Source: Lepidonotus clava (lineage: Eukaryota > Annelida > Polychaeta > Phyllodocida > Polynoidae). From it: a DNA stretch of 64,000 bases. Each line of letters begins with the position of its first letter. The first letter of the stretch is position 1. The translations under genes and the position numbers were made by a program. The stretch covers positions 24,180,458-24,244,457 of the forward strand of contig OW387146.1 in the NCBI GenBank assembly GCA_936440205.1, in the 5' to 3' direction. Under the pieces are notes generated by a model. It searched no databases and was not told where the DNA came from. It worked only from the letters and a program-made list of their open reading frames with translations. Shown here one piece after another: positions 1 through 10,834 of the stretch.

Positions 1-599
1 CCAGTTACGTCACACTATGGCTCTATCCATCTACCCTAAATCCTTATTACCGAAGTCTAAAGCTTGGCTCGTGACTACTTAAAAATCATTGAAGTACATA
101 AAATACATTTATTCACAATGATTACATGTGCAAATTATCCTGTCACTGGTAATTTGTACTAGCATAATTTGAATACAATTATTTCATTTGTAGAATATTT
201 CAAACGCAAGTTGAATTATGCCTTACACTATAGTTAAGTATGGGTAAGACCACCAGCAAAGAATCGGGAACTTAATTTATATTATCATAACCTTTTTCAT
301 GGGAAGAGCTACTATTGTACTAGAAAATGAAGATACTGATTTTCACTTTTAAATGTTTGATGTTTGAAGTTTGCCATGTAAAAAAAGTAAAAGGTTTTTA
401 TATAGACATTAAGCTTTTTTTTTTTTTTTTTTTTTCAAAGTGGAGTCCTAAAAAAATCTTTACCATTTATTTCCTCCTTATTGTGACCGCCGATAAATAT
501 CTGCACAGATTTTACAATGAAACTGTTTGGCAGTTTGTTTTTTATAACAGTTTTTCTCCACACTAAAAAAAATCAAACATAGACCTTTTTGAGCCTCAG
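1..599. other. AT-rich non-coding stretch, no gene seen
   Basis: No convincing exon was found on either strand. The only notable feature is a T-run at about 417-435, which makes a meaningless poly-Phe reading frame. Confidence 0.5.
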
Positions 600-690
600 A
601 GAATCGGATGTGGACGGTCTCTAACCTGTGACGTCATTTCCGGGATAGGTTTTCCAGTGTGATAGCCGTGGAACTACCTGGGAAGAAAAG
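600..690 (+). promoter_or_regulatory. Candidate promoter and non-coding first exon with strong splice donor
   Basis: A palindromic CRE (TGACGTCA, 629-636) is followed at once by an ETS-type core on the minus strand (TTCC at 638-641). About 50 bases later comes an excellent 5' splice site, GGAAGAAAAG|GTAAGT, with the intron starting at 691. A CRE next to an ETS core is common in TATA-less animal promoters. The glycosyltransferase-like gene at 16.66 kb appears to start its coding exon right after a splice acceptor, so it needs an upstream 5' UTR exon, and this is a candidate. The roughly 16-kb gap makes the link an inference; it could belong to another transcript. Confidence 0.35.
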
Positions 691-1289
691 GTAAGTTAAA
701 TCAGGACAAACATTACTTTTTATTTCAAATATAGGAAAGGTTATGTGTAGTCATCTTTGTGTTATTTTCTATAGCTATATAGAATGCATGTATATAGTGC
801 ATTGAAACCCCATAGAGACATTGGCATTCACCAGTTTGCTTTGGCTTAATTCACGAGATTGGATTTGTGATAAGCTTAGTGTACATGTAGTAGTGGTGAG
901 TAGAAGTGACTGGCCCCATTACATATCATGAATATATGTATGTACATGTAAGTTGATTGTTAAAACCTGTACAATAATAAAAAAACAGGCTAAGGAGGCC
1001 AGTAGTAACATGAAACAGATGAACATAAAATTAATCTATTATAGATTGCAATGCATGTAAAAAAAGCAACACTAAGATATTGTCGTTCGTCTAATGTGAA
1101 AATTTTTGAAGACCCTAAAAAATCGGCGGGGCGAGATAGTCTTTTCTTAAATTTGATAAACGACATGGAACTTAAAGTGACAAAATAGAGGATATGACAC
1201 AGGGCGACATTAAGGGGTTTTAAGATGGACATGCATAGCAAAAACATGGTGACATGCGACATCCCTATTCGACATGGGACATAGGGAAC

Positions 1290-1357
<68 letters not shown>

Positions 1358-2200
1358 ACACAGAACTATTCTGCAGGCAAAGTGTATCGAGGACATTTGA
1401 ATGATTACTCAGAAAGGCTGAAGGAGACCCTTGCCCCTTATTCTAAATCCGTGTTTTCTCTCTAGGTCCCATGGGCCAAGTTCTGAGCATACTCCAATTC
1501 TAGTCAACATGGGAACCCTGCTCAAGGTTACTCAATATTACCACAAGCATAGGCACTTATTTAAATATTAAATGCCCCATGTCGAACCAAACTAACAAGC
1601 ACACGCCTAGATTTGAACCGGTTTACAATCTCCATACCCTCAATTCCACTTTAAGAAACAGGGTATTAACTCTGGCAATTTATCCAGGTTTCAAGTGTAG
1701 CCCTTCATTGAACACAACGTATATTTCTAGACGAAATGTTATTTGGTGAACCATGTGTTAATAAGCCAATTTAGATGTTGAACTTATCTTTGTTCACAAA
1801 CCTATCTTTATTGGGTAAAAGGAATGTACATGTGCATGTGCATGTAATTAGTCTATTTGTATTAAATGGAAAGAAGACAAAATGATGAAAAGCAGTAAAC
1901 ACCTCCAGAAAATATTTTTGTGTGTGATGTATTTATTGATTTAATGTTTTTGACCAATTGGAACAGACTATGGCAACATGGCAACATTATTGTATTTACA
2001 ACTATTGTGAATCTAAGGTAGAATAATATTTCAAGACATTTTAAAAGTACTTCAGTATGGCTCTTAGCTAAATCCACGATCCCTGACATTTATGATATTG
2101 TTGTGTTACACCCAGGCCCCCATAAACTCCCACTACTACATGGCTAACCCTTAAGTCCCCATTACTTTCACCGTGGTGCACTATAGGAGGATTAGCCACC
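691..2200. other. Non-coding, possible long first intron; TA microsatellite inside
   Basis: No coding exon was recognised. A segment at about 1195-1275 carries the GACATGCGACAT-type word cluster seen again at 2330-2520 and 24.6 kb. An isolated B-box-like word (GGTTCAAATCT) lies on the minus strand near 1610-1620 without a convincing A box. Confidence 0.4.
1293..1353. repeat. (TA)n microsatellite
   Basis: About 60 bases of nearly uninterrupted TA dinucleotides. Confidence 0.9.
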
Positions 2201-2324
2201 TTTTCCCAGCACCTTCTCACCAGGCTCCACGAGGAGGGGGTGGGGGGTCTAAGGAGGGGGTGCGCAACATTCTGTTATGTTTAGCGGATGCCTGAAGGCC
2301 ATATTGGGGCTCTGGATGGGGGGT

Positions 2325-2525
2325 CCCAATGTCGCATGTCGAATTTAAAAAAAACCAATGTCGCATGTCTTTGTCGCTTATTTTTTTCCCATGTCGCATG
2401 TAGAATTTAAAAATGCCTATGTCACATGTCACTATGTTTTTTTTACCCTTCCTGTCATGTCATTAAACCCCCATGTCACGTGTCGAAAAACGCCATGTCG
2501 CGGTGTCGAATTTGGTGGTCAACCC
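2325..2525. repeat. Degenerate ATGTCGCATGTCGAA word cluster
   Basis: The words ATGTCGCATGTCGAATTTA, ATGTCGCATGTC, ATGTCACATGTC and ATGTCGCGGTGTCGAATTT recur at irregular spacing. They form a degraded short tandem repeat. The reverse complement occurs at about 1190-1275 and a related cluster at 24,620-24,690, so this is a dispersed low-order repeat. Confidence 0.5.
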
Positions 2526-2755
2526 CCATCATATTCCTATGTGGTGGGAGACCATTTACAGTGGTCTTTTTTGCCCCAACAAGTAATTTGCAATTGGGTT
2601 TTAGCTACCAACATGATTGTATCCCCCACCGCAAGCATTCCAAAAAAACTAAATAAAAAATCTAAATTCTGTTGCAGTGGTACTTGCGTTGACCCAAAGC
2701 AAATATTAACTCAAGCATATCCCTATATTCCACCTTGGGGTGAGAAGTTTTACTT
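2515..2755. mobile_element. Dispersed element sharing an ACCGCAAGCAT/TGGTACTTGCG core with 19.54-19.75 kb
   Basis: This segment and 19,541-19,750 share the words CCACCGCAAGCAT or CCACTGCAAGCAT, an A-rich middle, and a right part with GCAGTGGTACTTGCG or GCGGTGGTACTTGCG. They appear to be diverged copies of one small non-autonomous element. Boundaries are approximate. Confidence 0.4.
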
Positions 2756-3379
2756 CTGATGGTGATGAAAACTGTAAATGAAATCTCTACTGCAAGCAAA
2801 ACAACGGTTAGTGGAATATGGGATTTACAGATCCATAACAGAGACTAACTGTTGCAAAAATGAATCATTGATAAAGTACTTCCGTTAACTTAACCAATTC
2901 CGTTAATATTCTAGAACATAAAGATAACATTTTTGGAAGGATCCGATATTTTGTGACGGAGAAATGTATCTCTTGAAAACAGATTTATATTGGGAAAAAT
3001 GTAGCATTATTTTGAACCATGCTGACGATATTATAAAGTACATTTGCCTGCAAGCTTGGTGGAACATTTATAGCCATGCACCTTAATCTTTAATGATATA
3101 AAAAAATCTACGATCTCCAATAAGGTTAAGGGATAAAAATTGTTTAATTAAGGACATTTTATATGAATTTAATTGAAGAATATCAGCTTGAAAACTACTT
3201 TTGATTATTCCATAATCATTGCTCCAAACTAACATTTCTGGGCACTGCTTGTTATGGGCCTAATAAGCCTAAACCATACTACACCCACACATAGTAATCT
3301 CTTTACCGTTGGTGTTCACTATCCGCTATAGTCACAGCATTGGTTTGAGGTAGAGGAGCAAATGTGGAAGCAACATTAC

Positions 3380-3980
3380 TGAGTCTAGTCAAGCCTCACA
3401 ACTTACTGTGAGACCAGTCAAGCCTCACAGAGGGCTGTGAGTCCAGTCTGTTGTGAGCCCAGTCAAACCTCACAGTCTGCTGTGAGTCCAGTCAAGACTC
3501 ACCCCAGCCAGCTTGAGACATAATAGAAATGTTCTGCAACCATACTTTTTTCAGTCAGTTTGTTACTTACTAAGATGGCACACAACAATTATGTTATTGA
3601 CGGTGAGGTTGAAACCTCACCAAATTAGAATGTTATTATAATGTTATTTTTTGGTGAGGTTTGGAAGAAACCAAAACAGAATGTTATAAAAATATTCTGT
3701 TTAGGTTGAAGAACATAACCAGAACATTATAATAACATCGCAGTGTAATGTCCCAGAAGTAGGTCGCAGCGACGTAATTGGGAGTCAATGAAAGAACATA
3801 ACAAAAACCAAATAAAAAACGTTGCAGCAGCGTTCTACATTCAGTGAATGTAGAACGTTGCTGCAACGTTATCATAATATCACATCTCCGGCTGGGACAG
3901 CCTCACGGCCCACTATGAGTCCAGTCAAGACTCACAGCCTCACAGCCTGCTGTGAGTCCAGTCAAGCCTCCTCCAACCCA
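3380..3980. repeat. GTGAGTCCAGTCAAGCCTCACA minisatellite split by an inserted element
   Basis: Imperfect units of about 24-30 bp containing GAGTCCAGTCAAGCCTCAC fill 3380-3510 and resume at 3905-3975. The intervening DNA is a copy of the dispersed element annotated next, so the array was probably interrupted by that insertion. Confidence 0.55.
3508..3896. mobile_element. MITE-like element, CCCAGCC...GGCTGGG termini, copy 1
   Basis: The ends read CCCCAGCC and GGCTGGGA. The interior shares long similarity with 23,048-23,403: TTCTGCAACCATACTTTTTTC, GAGGTTGAAAC, ACAGAATGTTATA, ATTCTGTTTGGGTTGAAGAA and repeated AACGTTGCTGCAACGTT words. No coding capacity is seen, so it is probably a non-autonomous DNA element. 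Confidence 0.55.
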
Positions 3981-4176
3981 CAAACCCCACCTAAGGCTTC
4001 AATTACGGGTGTTAAGGACTACAGGAGGTGTGTACTTAGTGGCTTACTGGGACTTAGCCCTGCTGGGACCCTGTACACATTCCCACCTACTATAGGCTTA
4101 CTATGTGTTACTGTAAATGCGTGCCTTATTGTTTAATGTAGTGTGGTAAACCTTGCAGGAACCAGGTACATATGGC

Positions 4177-4260
4177 TTAAGGCCGTATTCCACATACCAA
4201 AAGTTCATTAGCGATTTACCACTGATAAACTTTCGCTAGTGACGATGAATATTCAACGTA
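4177..4260. mobile_element. End of TTAA(GCC)-type foldback MITE
   Basis: The segment begins TTAAGGCCGTATTCCACAT, the terminus shared by the elements at 10,722, 22,115, 59,021 and 62,125. The matching second end was not found, so this copy is probably partial. Confidence 0.4.
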
Positions 4261-4823
4261 TTGAAAATAAAATTACCAACAGGCTGTAAAGTATTTCCTG
4301 CCAATTACATAATATATTGGCAGTTGAGTAATACATTGGCGGCCTCCATTTTGGGAACACTTTTGGTGCGAAGAATGTACAGACAGTAGATGACCGCAAA
4401 AGAATGTTACCATTGGGATGCTCAACATAATCGGTTGGCACAATCATGCACACAGTCTCTGTACCATGAGAATTTTGTAATTTTGACCTTTCCAATTAAT
4501 TGTCTTGAAGATCCAGGTGCACATCACTAGCATACATACTATCTAAGCCTATTCTGTGTCATTTAATGTCATCAAATATTCACTAAGACACTACGTTCGG
4601 TATCAAAGACTTATTCACCAGTTTGATGTATTTCTGGTACAAACAATGTGAAGATTCCAGGTGCATGGGCAACACAGAAATTCCATATGTACATTTCAGG
4701 GGGTTTCGGATGATTCCAGAGGTTCCATAGTAGATTCATCAGTCATACAGCCCTTACACCCTAGTCCCCTCTTCCCTTAATACACAACTAAATGCGATTA
4801 TGTTTTGCATAGTACACATTGTA

Positions 4824-5150
4824 TTAACCCTTTAGACCCCACAGGTTGCATTCATCAATTGCTTGATTTCCCCGGGATTTCCATGGATTTCCCTCTAGAA
4901 TTCCCTAAATTCCTCGTTGTTGAAAAAGTTCAAAGTCTCACCCACTGCTCTCAATGAATGTCATAGAAATGGGGTTTGTAGCATTGGAAAGGTTATTAAA
5001 TCAGCTTTTAAACGATATATTGGCCAATGTTGTACATTGAATACTCAGAGTAGCGTCCTACTGGGGAAAAATATGGAAAAATTAGGGAAAATTCCCGTTT
5101 TTCCGGGCGGCTACGGCCGGATTGGGGAATACACCCTCGGGCGGCCATGA
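4824..5150. mobile_element. MITE with TTAACCCTTTAGACCC terminus, copy 1
   Basis: It starts TTAACCCTTTAGACCCCA. Its right part carries the GGGCGGCTACGGCC motif found in the better preserved copy at 10,377-10,725. The right terminus is degraded here. It has no coding capacity. Confidence 0.5.
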
Positions 5151-5173
5151 AGTGCCAATATTATTCATAGCTC

Positions 5174-5310
5174 ATTAAGTAATTATTTATAGTTTTTGTT
5201 CCAAATACCCAACGTAGTTCTTGTTCCTCCTCAAAGAATAATTCTTTGAAGAGGAACAAGAACTACGTTGGGTATTTGGATCGGACAAAAGTAATTATTA
5301 CTTCTTTTCC
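5174..5310. repeat. 79-nt near-perfect palindrome with diverged outer arms
   Basis: Positions 5201-5279 form an inverted repeat centred on 5240 with a single mismatched pair (C5230/A5250). The arms start CCAAATACCCAACGTAGTTC. Outside it, a diverged inverted match (AAGTAATTATT-type words at about 5178 and 5305) extends the symmetry. The core could form a long stem and may be a recent foldback duplication or a cloning/assembly fold. Confidence 0.8.
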
Positions 5311-5384
5311 CATTTCTCTTTTTGCTTTTGTACTGCTCTGAGGAAAGCATTCCTGTCATACAATATTGAATTGACAATGGAAAG

Positions 5385-5528
5385 CAATGCTTCCCCCCCC
5401 CCCCCCCCCACACTAATCTTTGCCAAATTTAGATTTTTAATGTAAAGTTCTAGTTCCAAGAAGGGGCGCCTCATATTGTTGTATCAGGCAGCGATCCCTC
5501 TTTTTTAAATCTCTGGATCCGTCACTGG
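5385..5528. mobile_element. hAT-like MITE fragment
   Basis: It ends in GGATCCGTCACTG, the reverse complement of the CAGTGACGGATCC terminus typical of hAT-type TIRs. The interior carries a C-run and a GCCAAATTTAGATTTTTAATGTAAA segment shared with other copies at 14.65, 23.75, 27.66, 28.0, 29.6, 30.1, 30.6 and 31.9 kb. Confidence 0.5.
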
Positions 5529-5575
5529 AATGCATAGGCTATATAATGTTTTTGTTTTATGACTTAACGGTATGT

Positions 5576-5882
5576 AGTATTTTGGTCTACCTGCAGGCTA
5601 AATTAAGGTGCATTGTGGGAAATATGTTGACAATGCCATTTCCTGTTGTAAGCCTTTAATGTATCTTAATTAGTAATCTATGACATCTTCCTTTGTTTGA
5701 AATTATAAACAGGTAGAATAATGTGATTTCTCATTTTGTTTTTTTATGTACTTCAATTTCTGAATATATTTTCCATTACATGTATTTGTTTATTTTGCCA
5801 TTAGATGCATTATTTCCATTGGTTTTCCTATGTTTTTGCCTGCAAAATATGCCAAAATTAGCCTGCAGGTACATAAAATACA
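5576..5882. mobile_element. MITE with ACCTGCAGGCTAA TIRs, copy 1
   Basis: The left end reads GTATTTTGGTCTACCTGCAGG. The right end is its inverted match, CCTGCAGGTACATAAAATAC. The left flank includes AAGGTGCATTGTGGGAAATATGT, whose inverted counterpart appears in a second copy at 59,912-60,215. It is about 300 bp and non-coding. Confidence 0.6.
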
Positions 5883-6895
5883 GGAAAACTTTTAACTGCG
5901 TCTGCCTGAAATTGGTGAGTTTACGGTACTCCCCCTGGAGGTCCCCCCTGGAGTCATTATATCACCTCCTTATGTTGACTATACAGAATTAAGGGTCTAT
6001 AGATACGAATCGGCGACTTGTCCTAAGTCCCCGCTCCACCAAGCTGTTAACTGGTTACCGGGTCTTAACTCCCATACTCGTTTGAAAGTTAGTCCCATCA
6101 TATAGGCTTATGATATAATTCCACACATAAGTGTTTTGTTCCAACCAACACTAGTACTGGCTAGGCTCAGACAGGCGATTTCTTATTTTATACTTTCTCT
6201 TTCTTTTTGTGAAATAAAGAGGGGACAGGCTGATGGGGTGTTATTGCATATGGTTGTAATTTGTACAAAACTAAATGAGGAAGAACAGGTTATTAATGTT
6301 AGTTTTCTAGTGAAAGTCACAATTTCATGCAACATGCACAGATCTACTTCATAATTCATGCGCACACCTGTGCATTTATTCTTATAAAAAGGGCATTCTG
6401 GCCTGAGTTATGGGATTTTACTTGTGGGTAGTAGAATGTGGAAGCCTGTCTTTTTATATATACTGTATGCCTGTCTTTTTATAGATACTGTATGTGTATA
6501 TATAACCAATTTGAGTCATTGGATCTTAGAGAGAGAATCGAAGGGATGCATTTTTGAATTCTACTTATAGTACAGAATTATGAATATGTTTGTCACTGAA
6601 AATAAATATTGTTGTTTTGTTCAACTTATAGATTTACTCACGACAAGCTGGTTTTTCACATATAATAGTAGTTGTGTCCCTACTATGTCCCTATTTAGAT
6701 AGGGAAAACAGGATCACATGCAAAAGGTGTGCTGCATAGTCAAACTTGCCCTGTGGCGTCCCCTAGTGCTAACTCTTGAAACTAGAGGTAGTCGCTTGTG
6801 GACAGGTTCATTTTTACCTTTCCCACGAACCTGTGCAATCCTCTAGTCTGCCAACTTTTGGAAGCTTTGGTAGCTGAGTCACTTCACTTTATATA
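5883..6895. other. Non-coding, nothing recognised
   Basis: No exon or clear repeat was seen, apart from a short direct duplication of GCCTGTCTTTTTATA near 6447-6487. Confidence 0.4.
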
Positions 6896-6976
6896 GCTTA
6901 ACTATAGCAAAAATCCCAAAACGTTGTTTCACATCTAGGACACCAGGACAGCATCACCTTAATGAAAAAGGTGTAT
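6896..6976. mobile_element. Fragment of CACCTTAATGAAAAA-ended MITE
   Basis: It shares AACTATAGCAAAA, GTTGTTTCA and the end CACCTTAATGAAAAA...TGTATA with 58,062-58,147. The same TTCATTA/GGCGCC end class is seen in the complete inverted-repeat copy at 43,927-44,117. Confidence 0.4.
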
Positions 6977-7046
6977 AATAATAGTTGCGGAGCATATAGA
7001 AATATTGCGATATTACAGGGTAATTAGTACCTTATGACACTGACCC

Positions 7047-7123
7047 TACAAAAAATGATTCGCCAAAAAAAGGTGGGGGGGGGGGGCGCGCCCCCGCGTC
7101 TCCCTCCTCTAAATCCGCCACTG
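7047..7123. mobile_element. hAT-like MITE fragment
   Basis: It ends CTAAATCCGCCACTG, the inverted CAGTGGCGGATTTAG terminus. The GC-rich interior (GGCGCGCCCCC) matches the family. Confidence 0.5.
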
Positions 7124-7292
7124 ATTTCCCGGAGGTTTAATTGCCAAGGGTTGTTCAAAGAGATAACATAATTATATCCTTCACATGTTTGGTCACTGGA
7201 AAATGGAAGACGTTTACAGTGCTCTTCCAACAGATGATAATATCATTAGAGTAGTAATGATAAATATATCCTCCAAAATAAAGTATTAAATA

Positions 7293-7445
7293 CACAGAAC
7301 TAACCGAGGGGGAACGAAGCCGCGATTATTGCCCCCTGTCGAAGCCTATTTTCAGGTTCGAGGGCTTTGCCCGAGACCCTGAAAATAGGCTGAGACAAGG
7401 GGCAATGATCAAGGCTGAGTGTACCCGAGGTTAGTTCTTGTTTTA
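7293..7445. mobile_element. Long-hairpin foldback element, copy 1
   Basis: The arms run from ACAGAACTAACCGAGGGGGA to CCCGAGGTTAGTTCTTGT and are complementary over about 70 bases. Each arm carries ATTATTGCCCC or its complement and CCTATTTTCAGG. A related copy lies inverted at 62,545-62,705. The whole element could fold into one hairpin. Confidence 0.65.
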
Positions 7446-7504
7446 TTATATATCAAATACCCGCCTATGTTGAAGATATATGTGAAGAAATAACGTGGTT
7501 CCCA

Positions 7505-7625
7505 CTCCAGCAAGCATCGTTATTTCCCTGCAGGGAAATAATTCAGATTACTTCCCTGCAGGGAAATAACACTTTCGATTACTCCACCTTTCCTCGCAGG
7601 GAAGTACAATGCTGAAGGAATAGGC
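7505..7625. repeat. Three CTGCAG-centred palindromes
   Basis: TTATTTCCCTGCAGGGAAATAA (7520-7541) is a perfect 22-nt palindrome. A near copy lies at 7550-7570 and a weaker half (CGCAGGGAAGT) at about 7604-7616. The symmetry suggests a decayed foldback element or a symmetric protein-binding site. Confidence 0.5.
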
Positions 7626-9925
7626 ACTACGAAGTTGGTATATAATAAAGGAAGGTATTCTTCACTCTATAGGTCCATTCCCTCTATAAACATAATCCCG
7701 CCACCTTGGCCAGGACACCCCTGTTTCATATCATAAGCCAAGGGTGTATACACTTTTCTCATAAGTCTGCGCAGTGGACCCTCCAATAGATGCCTTTACC
7801 CCAACACTTTAAGCCTGAGCTCATTGGAACCCATACCCCAACTGATTGGTTTAGGCTATACTGCTCGCAGTGCGCCACACTAATACAAAAGGTTTAGGTT
7901 GACATTCAGTGGATTTTTTAACCAAATTTAAGACAATTACTCAATCAAATTTAAAGACAATCTATCCACAACTTTATTTTGGTTTCTTCCAATGCATCAT
8001 GAAATTAATGTCACATGCAAAATACAGGCAGTACGACTCTAAAAAAGGAAGAAAGTGATATGATGAGATGCTTTCTTTGAATTCCACGATCATTTAGAAT
8101 AGCCAAAATGAAACGGTAATGGACATACCATTTCTTTGAATATTTTTGATATACATGTATCTTGACACCCACACATTAATACTGCCAATTGACAGCTCTA
8201 TTACGTTAATATCTAATCTACAATAGAATAACCATGAAACAAAAAAACTATATATCATAAGTCATGATGTTGTGAGGGACACAAATCAACGTACATCATG
8301 CACTTAACTGTAATCACTCAGGAATGGTATTTAGAATAATCAATCTTGCATCCAAAATATGCCAAAATTGTTATGTATGACAGAACTGTAATTAGTACGG
8401 AAAGGTCAAAATCAATACAATGGATATGAAAAAGCCAAGCACAGGCTTCAAGCCCCTATATAAGTCCAATGATTGTACTTGCTATAGTTACAAATGAAAC
8501 ATGGCAGTTCTCCGTTGGGTGGTCGCCCAGGATCAATGCAAGCAATACGGAAAACATTGATTGACGAATGGCCTATGAAAGCAGCACGTTATGTATTCAA
8601 CTTGTTATAGTGCTACCGGCAAGGCAGCCAGTTATGTATTCAATGTTTTATACTGCTGCGGCTAAAAGGGTGAATGAGAATGGACCAGTTATTCTTGGGT
8701 GGTAGGCGAGGCATGGAATGTTTTCACAATCACACTTTGGGTGATTCACGGGTATAGCAATTTAATTTTCAAGTGAGAATATTTTTTTCTCTTCTTCTGT
8801 GGGGGTGGGGAGGGGTTGAATTTATTATAATATTGTGTGCTGATACTTTTGGATCTTGGCTGTTCACCCTGAATCAAAAGAAAAAAGAAAACGTTTGGTG
8901 TGTTGTAAATGTTCTATTAGGTTTTATTCTCAAGCACTTTGTGTAAATTAGTTTCTGGATCAATTTCATTGTGCTTGCCAATACAAATATCACTTCAAAC
9001 ATGAAGACTACAAGTGGTAGAATGTTACATGGAACGTCAATAGTAGGAATAAAGTTTAACACTTCAGTTACATAGCTTAAGAGTTAACAGACATACAAAG
9101 GAAGCATTATTCTTCTATCAAAATGTATACCATCTGTTCATCCAATTACCAATCACCTATAGGTATCTTAATTGGTTGATTACCATAGAAACAATAGGGA
9201 TTATCATTAATTAGGGCGTAGTGGCATTGGCTATTTAGAATTATCCCGTTTAGTTCTTTTGCGATGTTGTGAGTAATGTTGGTGAAACGACTAGTGTACA
9301 CTTTGGAAATATAAAGTCAAATATCATTGACTACTCGAATTAACGTAGTTTACTCTCGGAACCTGTAATAGATTATACATTTCACCTTAATTTTGGCAAT
9401 TTCTGATGCTGCTATTTTGTTCGATTGTATCCCACGATTTTATAGACTAGTGCAAAAATAAATATTTAGAAAAGTGAGGAAAAGGGGAAATGCATAGAAT
9501 ACATGTATAGGTATCAGGAGGCAACATCCATTTACCTAGAATCAGTCATTGTTTTTAAATGAGGTTTACTACTACCTCTTTCTGAAAAGAACAACCGGCA
9601 TGGTTTAGCAGTTTCCCTGCTCTCTCAATCTGGGATCTTCTTGTGCATGAGAAACAAAATCCTTCACACCTGCAGCCTTTTGGCCTTTTGCTAAGTTGTG
9701 GACCACTTCAGGAATAGGATGCATGTAATTACCCTATTACTTCTAAAATTATGTCCTTTCACATGTTACAGTATACACACTGAACTTACTTCAGGCAATA
9801 CCAAAAACCAGCGAAATAGGCTGTTACAAGCCAGTTCATTTGATTGCTGATTTGTGAAACAGCTTTTAAAGGATCTGTGGGAACCAGCAAATAAGGTAAT
9901 GACACTATTATTTGGTTCCCCTCTC
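7626..9925. other. Non-coding, nothing recognised
   Basis: This AT-rich stretch has scattered short open frames with no domain resemblance on either strand. I see no gene or clear repeat. Confidence 0.4.
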
Positions 9926-9929
9926 ATCC

Positions 9930-10012
9930 TCTATGTGGCTACATGGTGTAAGGGTAAGTGACCCCCCTAGAAACAACTATGTTGTGGGTTTGAATCCTGG
10001 AGGTACTTGTAT
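9930..10012 (+). mobile_element. Possible tRNA-derived SINE head
   Basis: A tRNA-like segment reads GTGGCTACATGGTGTAAGGG (weak A-box position), then has a perfect polymerase III B box, GGTTTGAATCC (9987-9997). The spacing is tRNA-like, but the acceptor stem does not pair cleanly. A SINE relic or tRNA pseudogene is more likely than a working tRNA. Confidence 0.4.
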
Positions 10013-10376
10013 AACTATAATTAATGCGTCCTGTATATGACTGCACATAATTGCATTATCATGTTTGGTCATAATCCACGACTTTTGTATCAATGCCGAG
10101 GCAATAGCAAAAAAGTGTTGAACCAAATAGTCTGCATGTTCTACAAAATTCTCTCTTTTTTTCCGTCGAAGTTCGTAGACCTACATTCTGCACCCCATAA
10201 CGGCCATTCTCTCCCAATCGTTCAGAAGTGGCTAGTTTGCCTTTGAGGGTCGAATCAAATTAGCGCTGGCTGTGAAAACACGACTAGCCTCCATCAGGGT
10301 GATTACAGCATAACACGGCCTCCAGGCATACACTGGAGGAGGCAAAATGTTCGCGCCAAGTTAATTTTGCGAAATT

Positions 10377-10725
10377 TAACCCTTTAGACCCCATAGGATT
10401 TTAAGTGAATTACTCTATTTCCCCAGGATTTTCCAAACTTTTCCGGAAAATTAACTCTACATAATTGAAGGTGATAAAGTAATAAAGTCTACAAAAGTTT
10501 ACAAAGATATAATAAAGAAAGATGATTCCTAGGAGTTCATAGGGAATTTCATAAGCTTTCATCTGATATATAGAACGTGTTTCTATGATTATCCATCTCA
10601 AACTTATCAAAACTTACAAAAACGTCAGAAAAACGTCAGAAAACGTCGGAATTACAGGTGGCTATGGCCAGATTGGGGAGATTAGCCATGGGCGGCTACG
10701 GCCAGATTCGGGTCTAAAGAGTTAA
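10377..10725. mobile_element. MITE with TTAACCCTTTAGACCC TIRs, copy 2
   Basis: The left end TTAACCCTTTAGACCC is matched at the right by GGGTCTAAAGAGTTAA. TTAA at both ends resembles piggyBac-type target duplication. The right part carries two copies of GGCTAYGGCCAGATT. No coding capacity is seen. It abuts the next MITE and shares its TTAA. Confidence 0.65.
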
Positions 10726-10834
10726 GCCTGTATTCCACATACGGATTTTGAAGCGGTTGATTTTGTATATGTTATATTTTCTCTGGGAATAAATTCCTGT
10801 TGCCTCAAAATCAGCATGTGAAATACAGGCTTTA
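10722..10834. mobile_element. TTAA(GCC)-type foldback MITE
   Basis: It opens TTAAGCCTGTATTCCACAT and closes ATGTGAAATACAGGCTTTA, an imperfect inverted repeat. It shares its first TTAA with the preceding element. Confidence 0.6.

Noticed and set aside
327-566. 79-codon frame with poly-Phe
   Set aside because: It is driven by a T-run and AT-rich DNA with no domain resemblance.
1605-1625. tRNA gene on the minus strand
   Set aside because: Only a B-box-like word is present; no A box or cloverleaf can be drawn.
4253-4495. 80-codon minus-strand frame
   Set aside because: No domain resemblance, and no coding-like features beyond its length.
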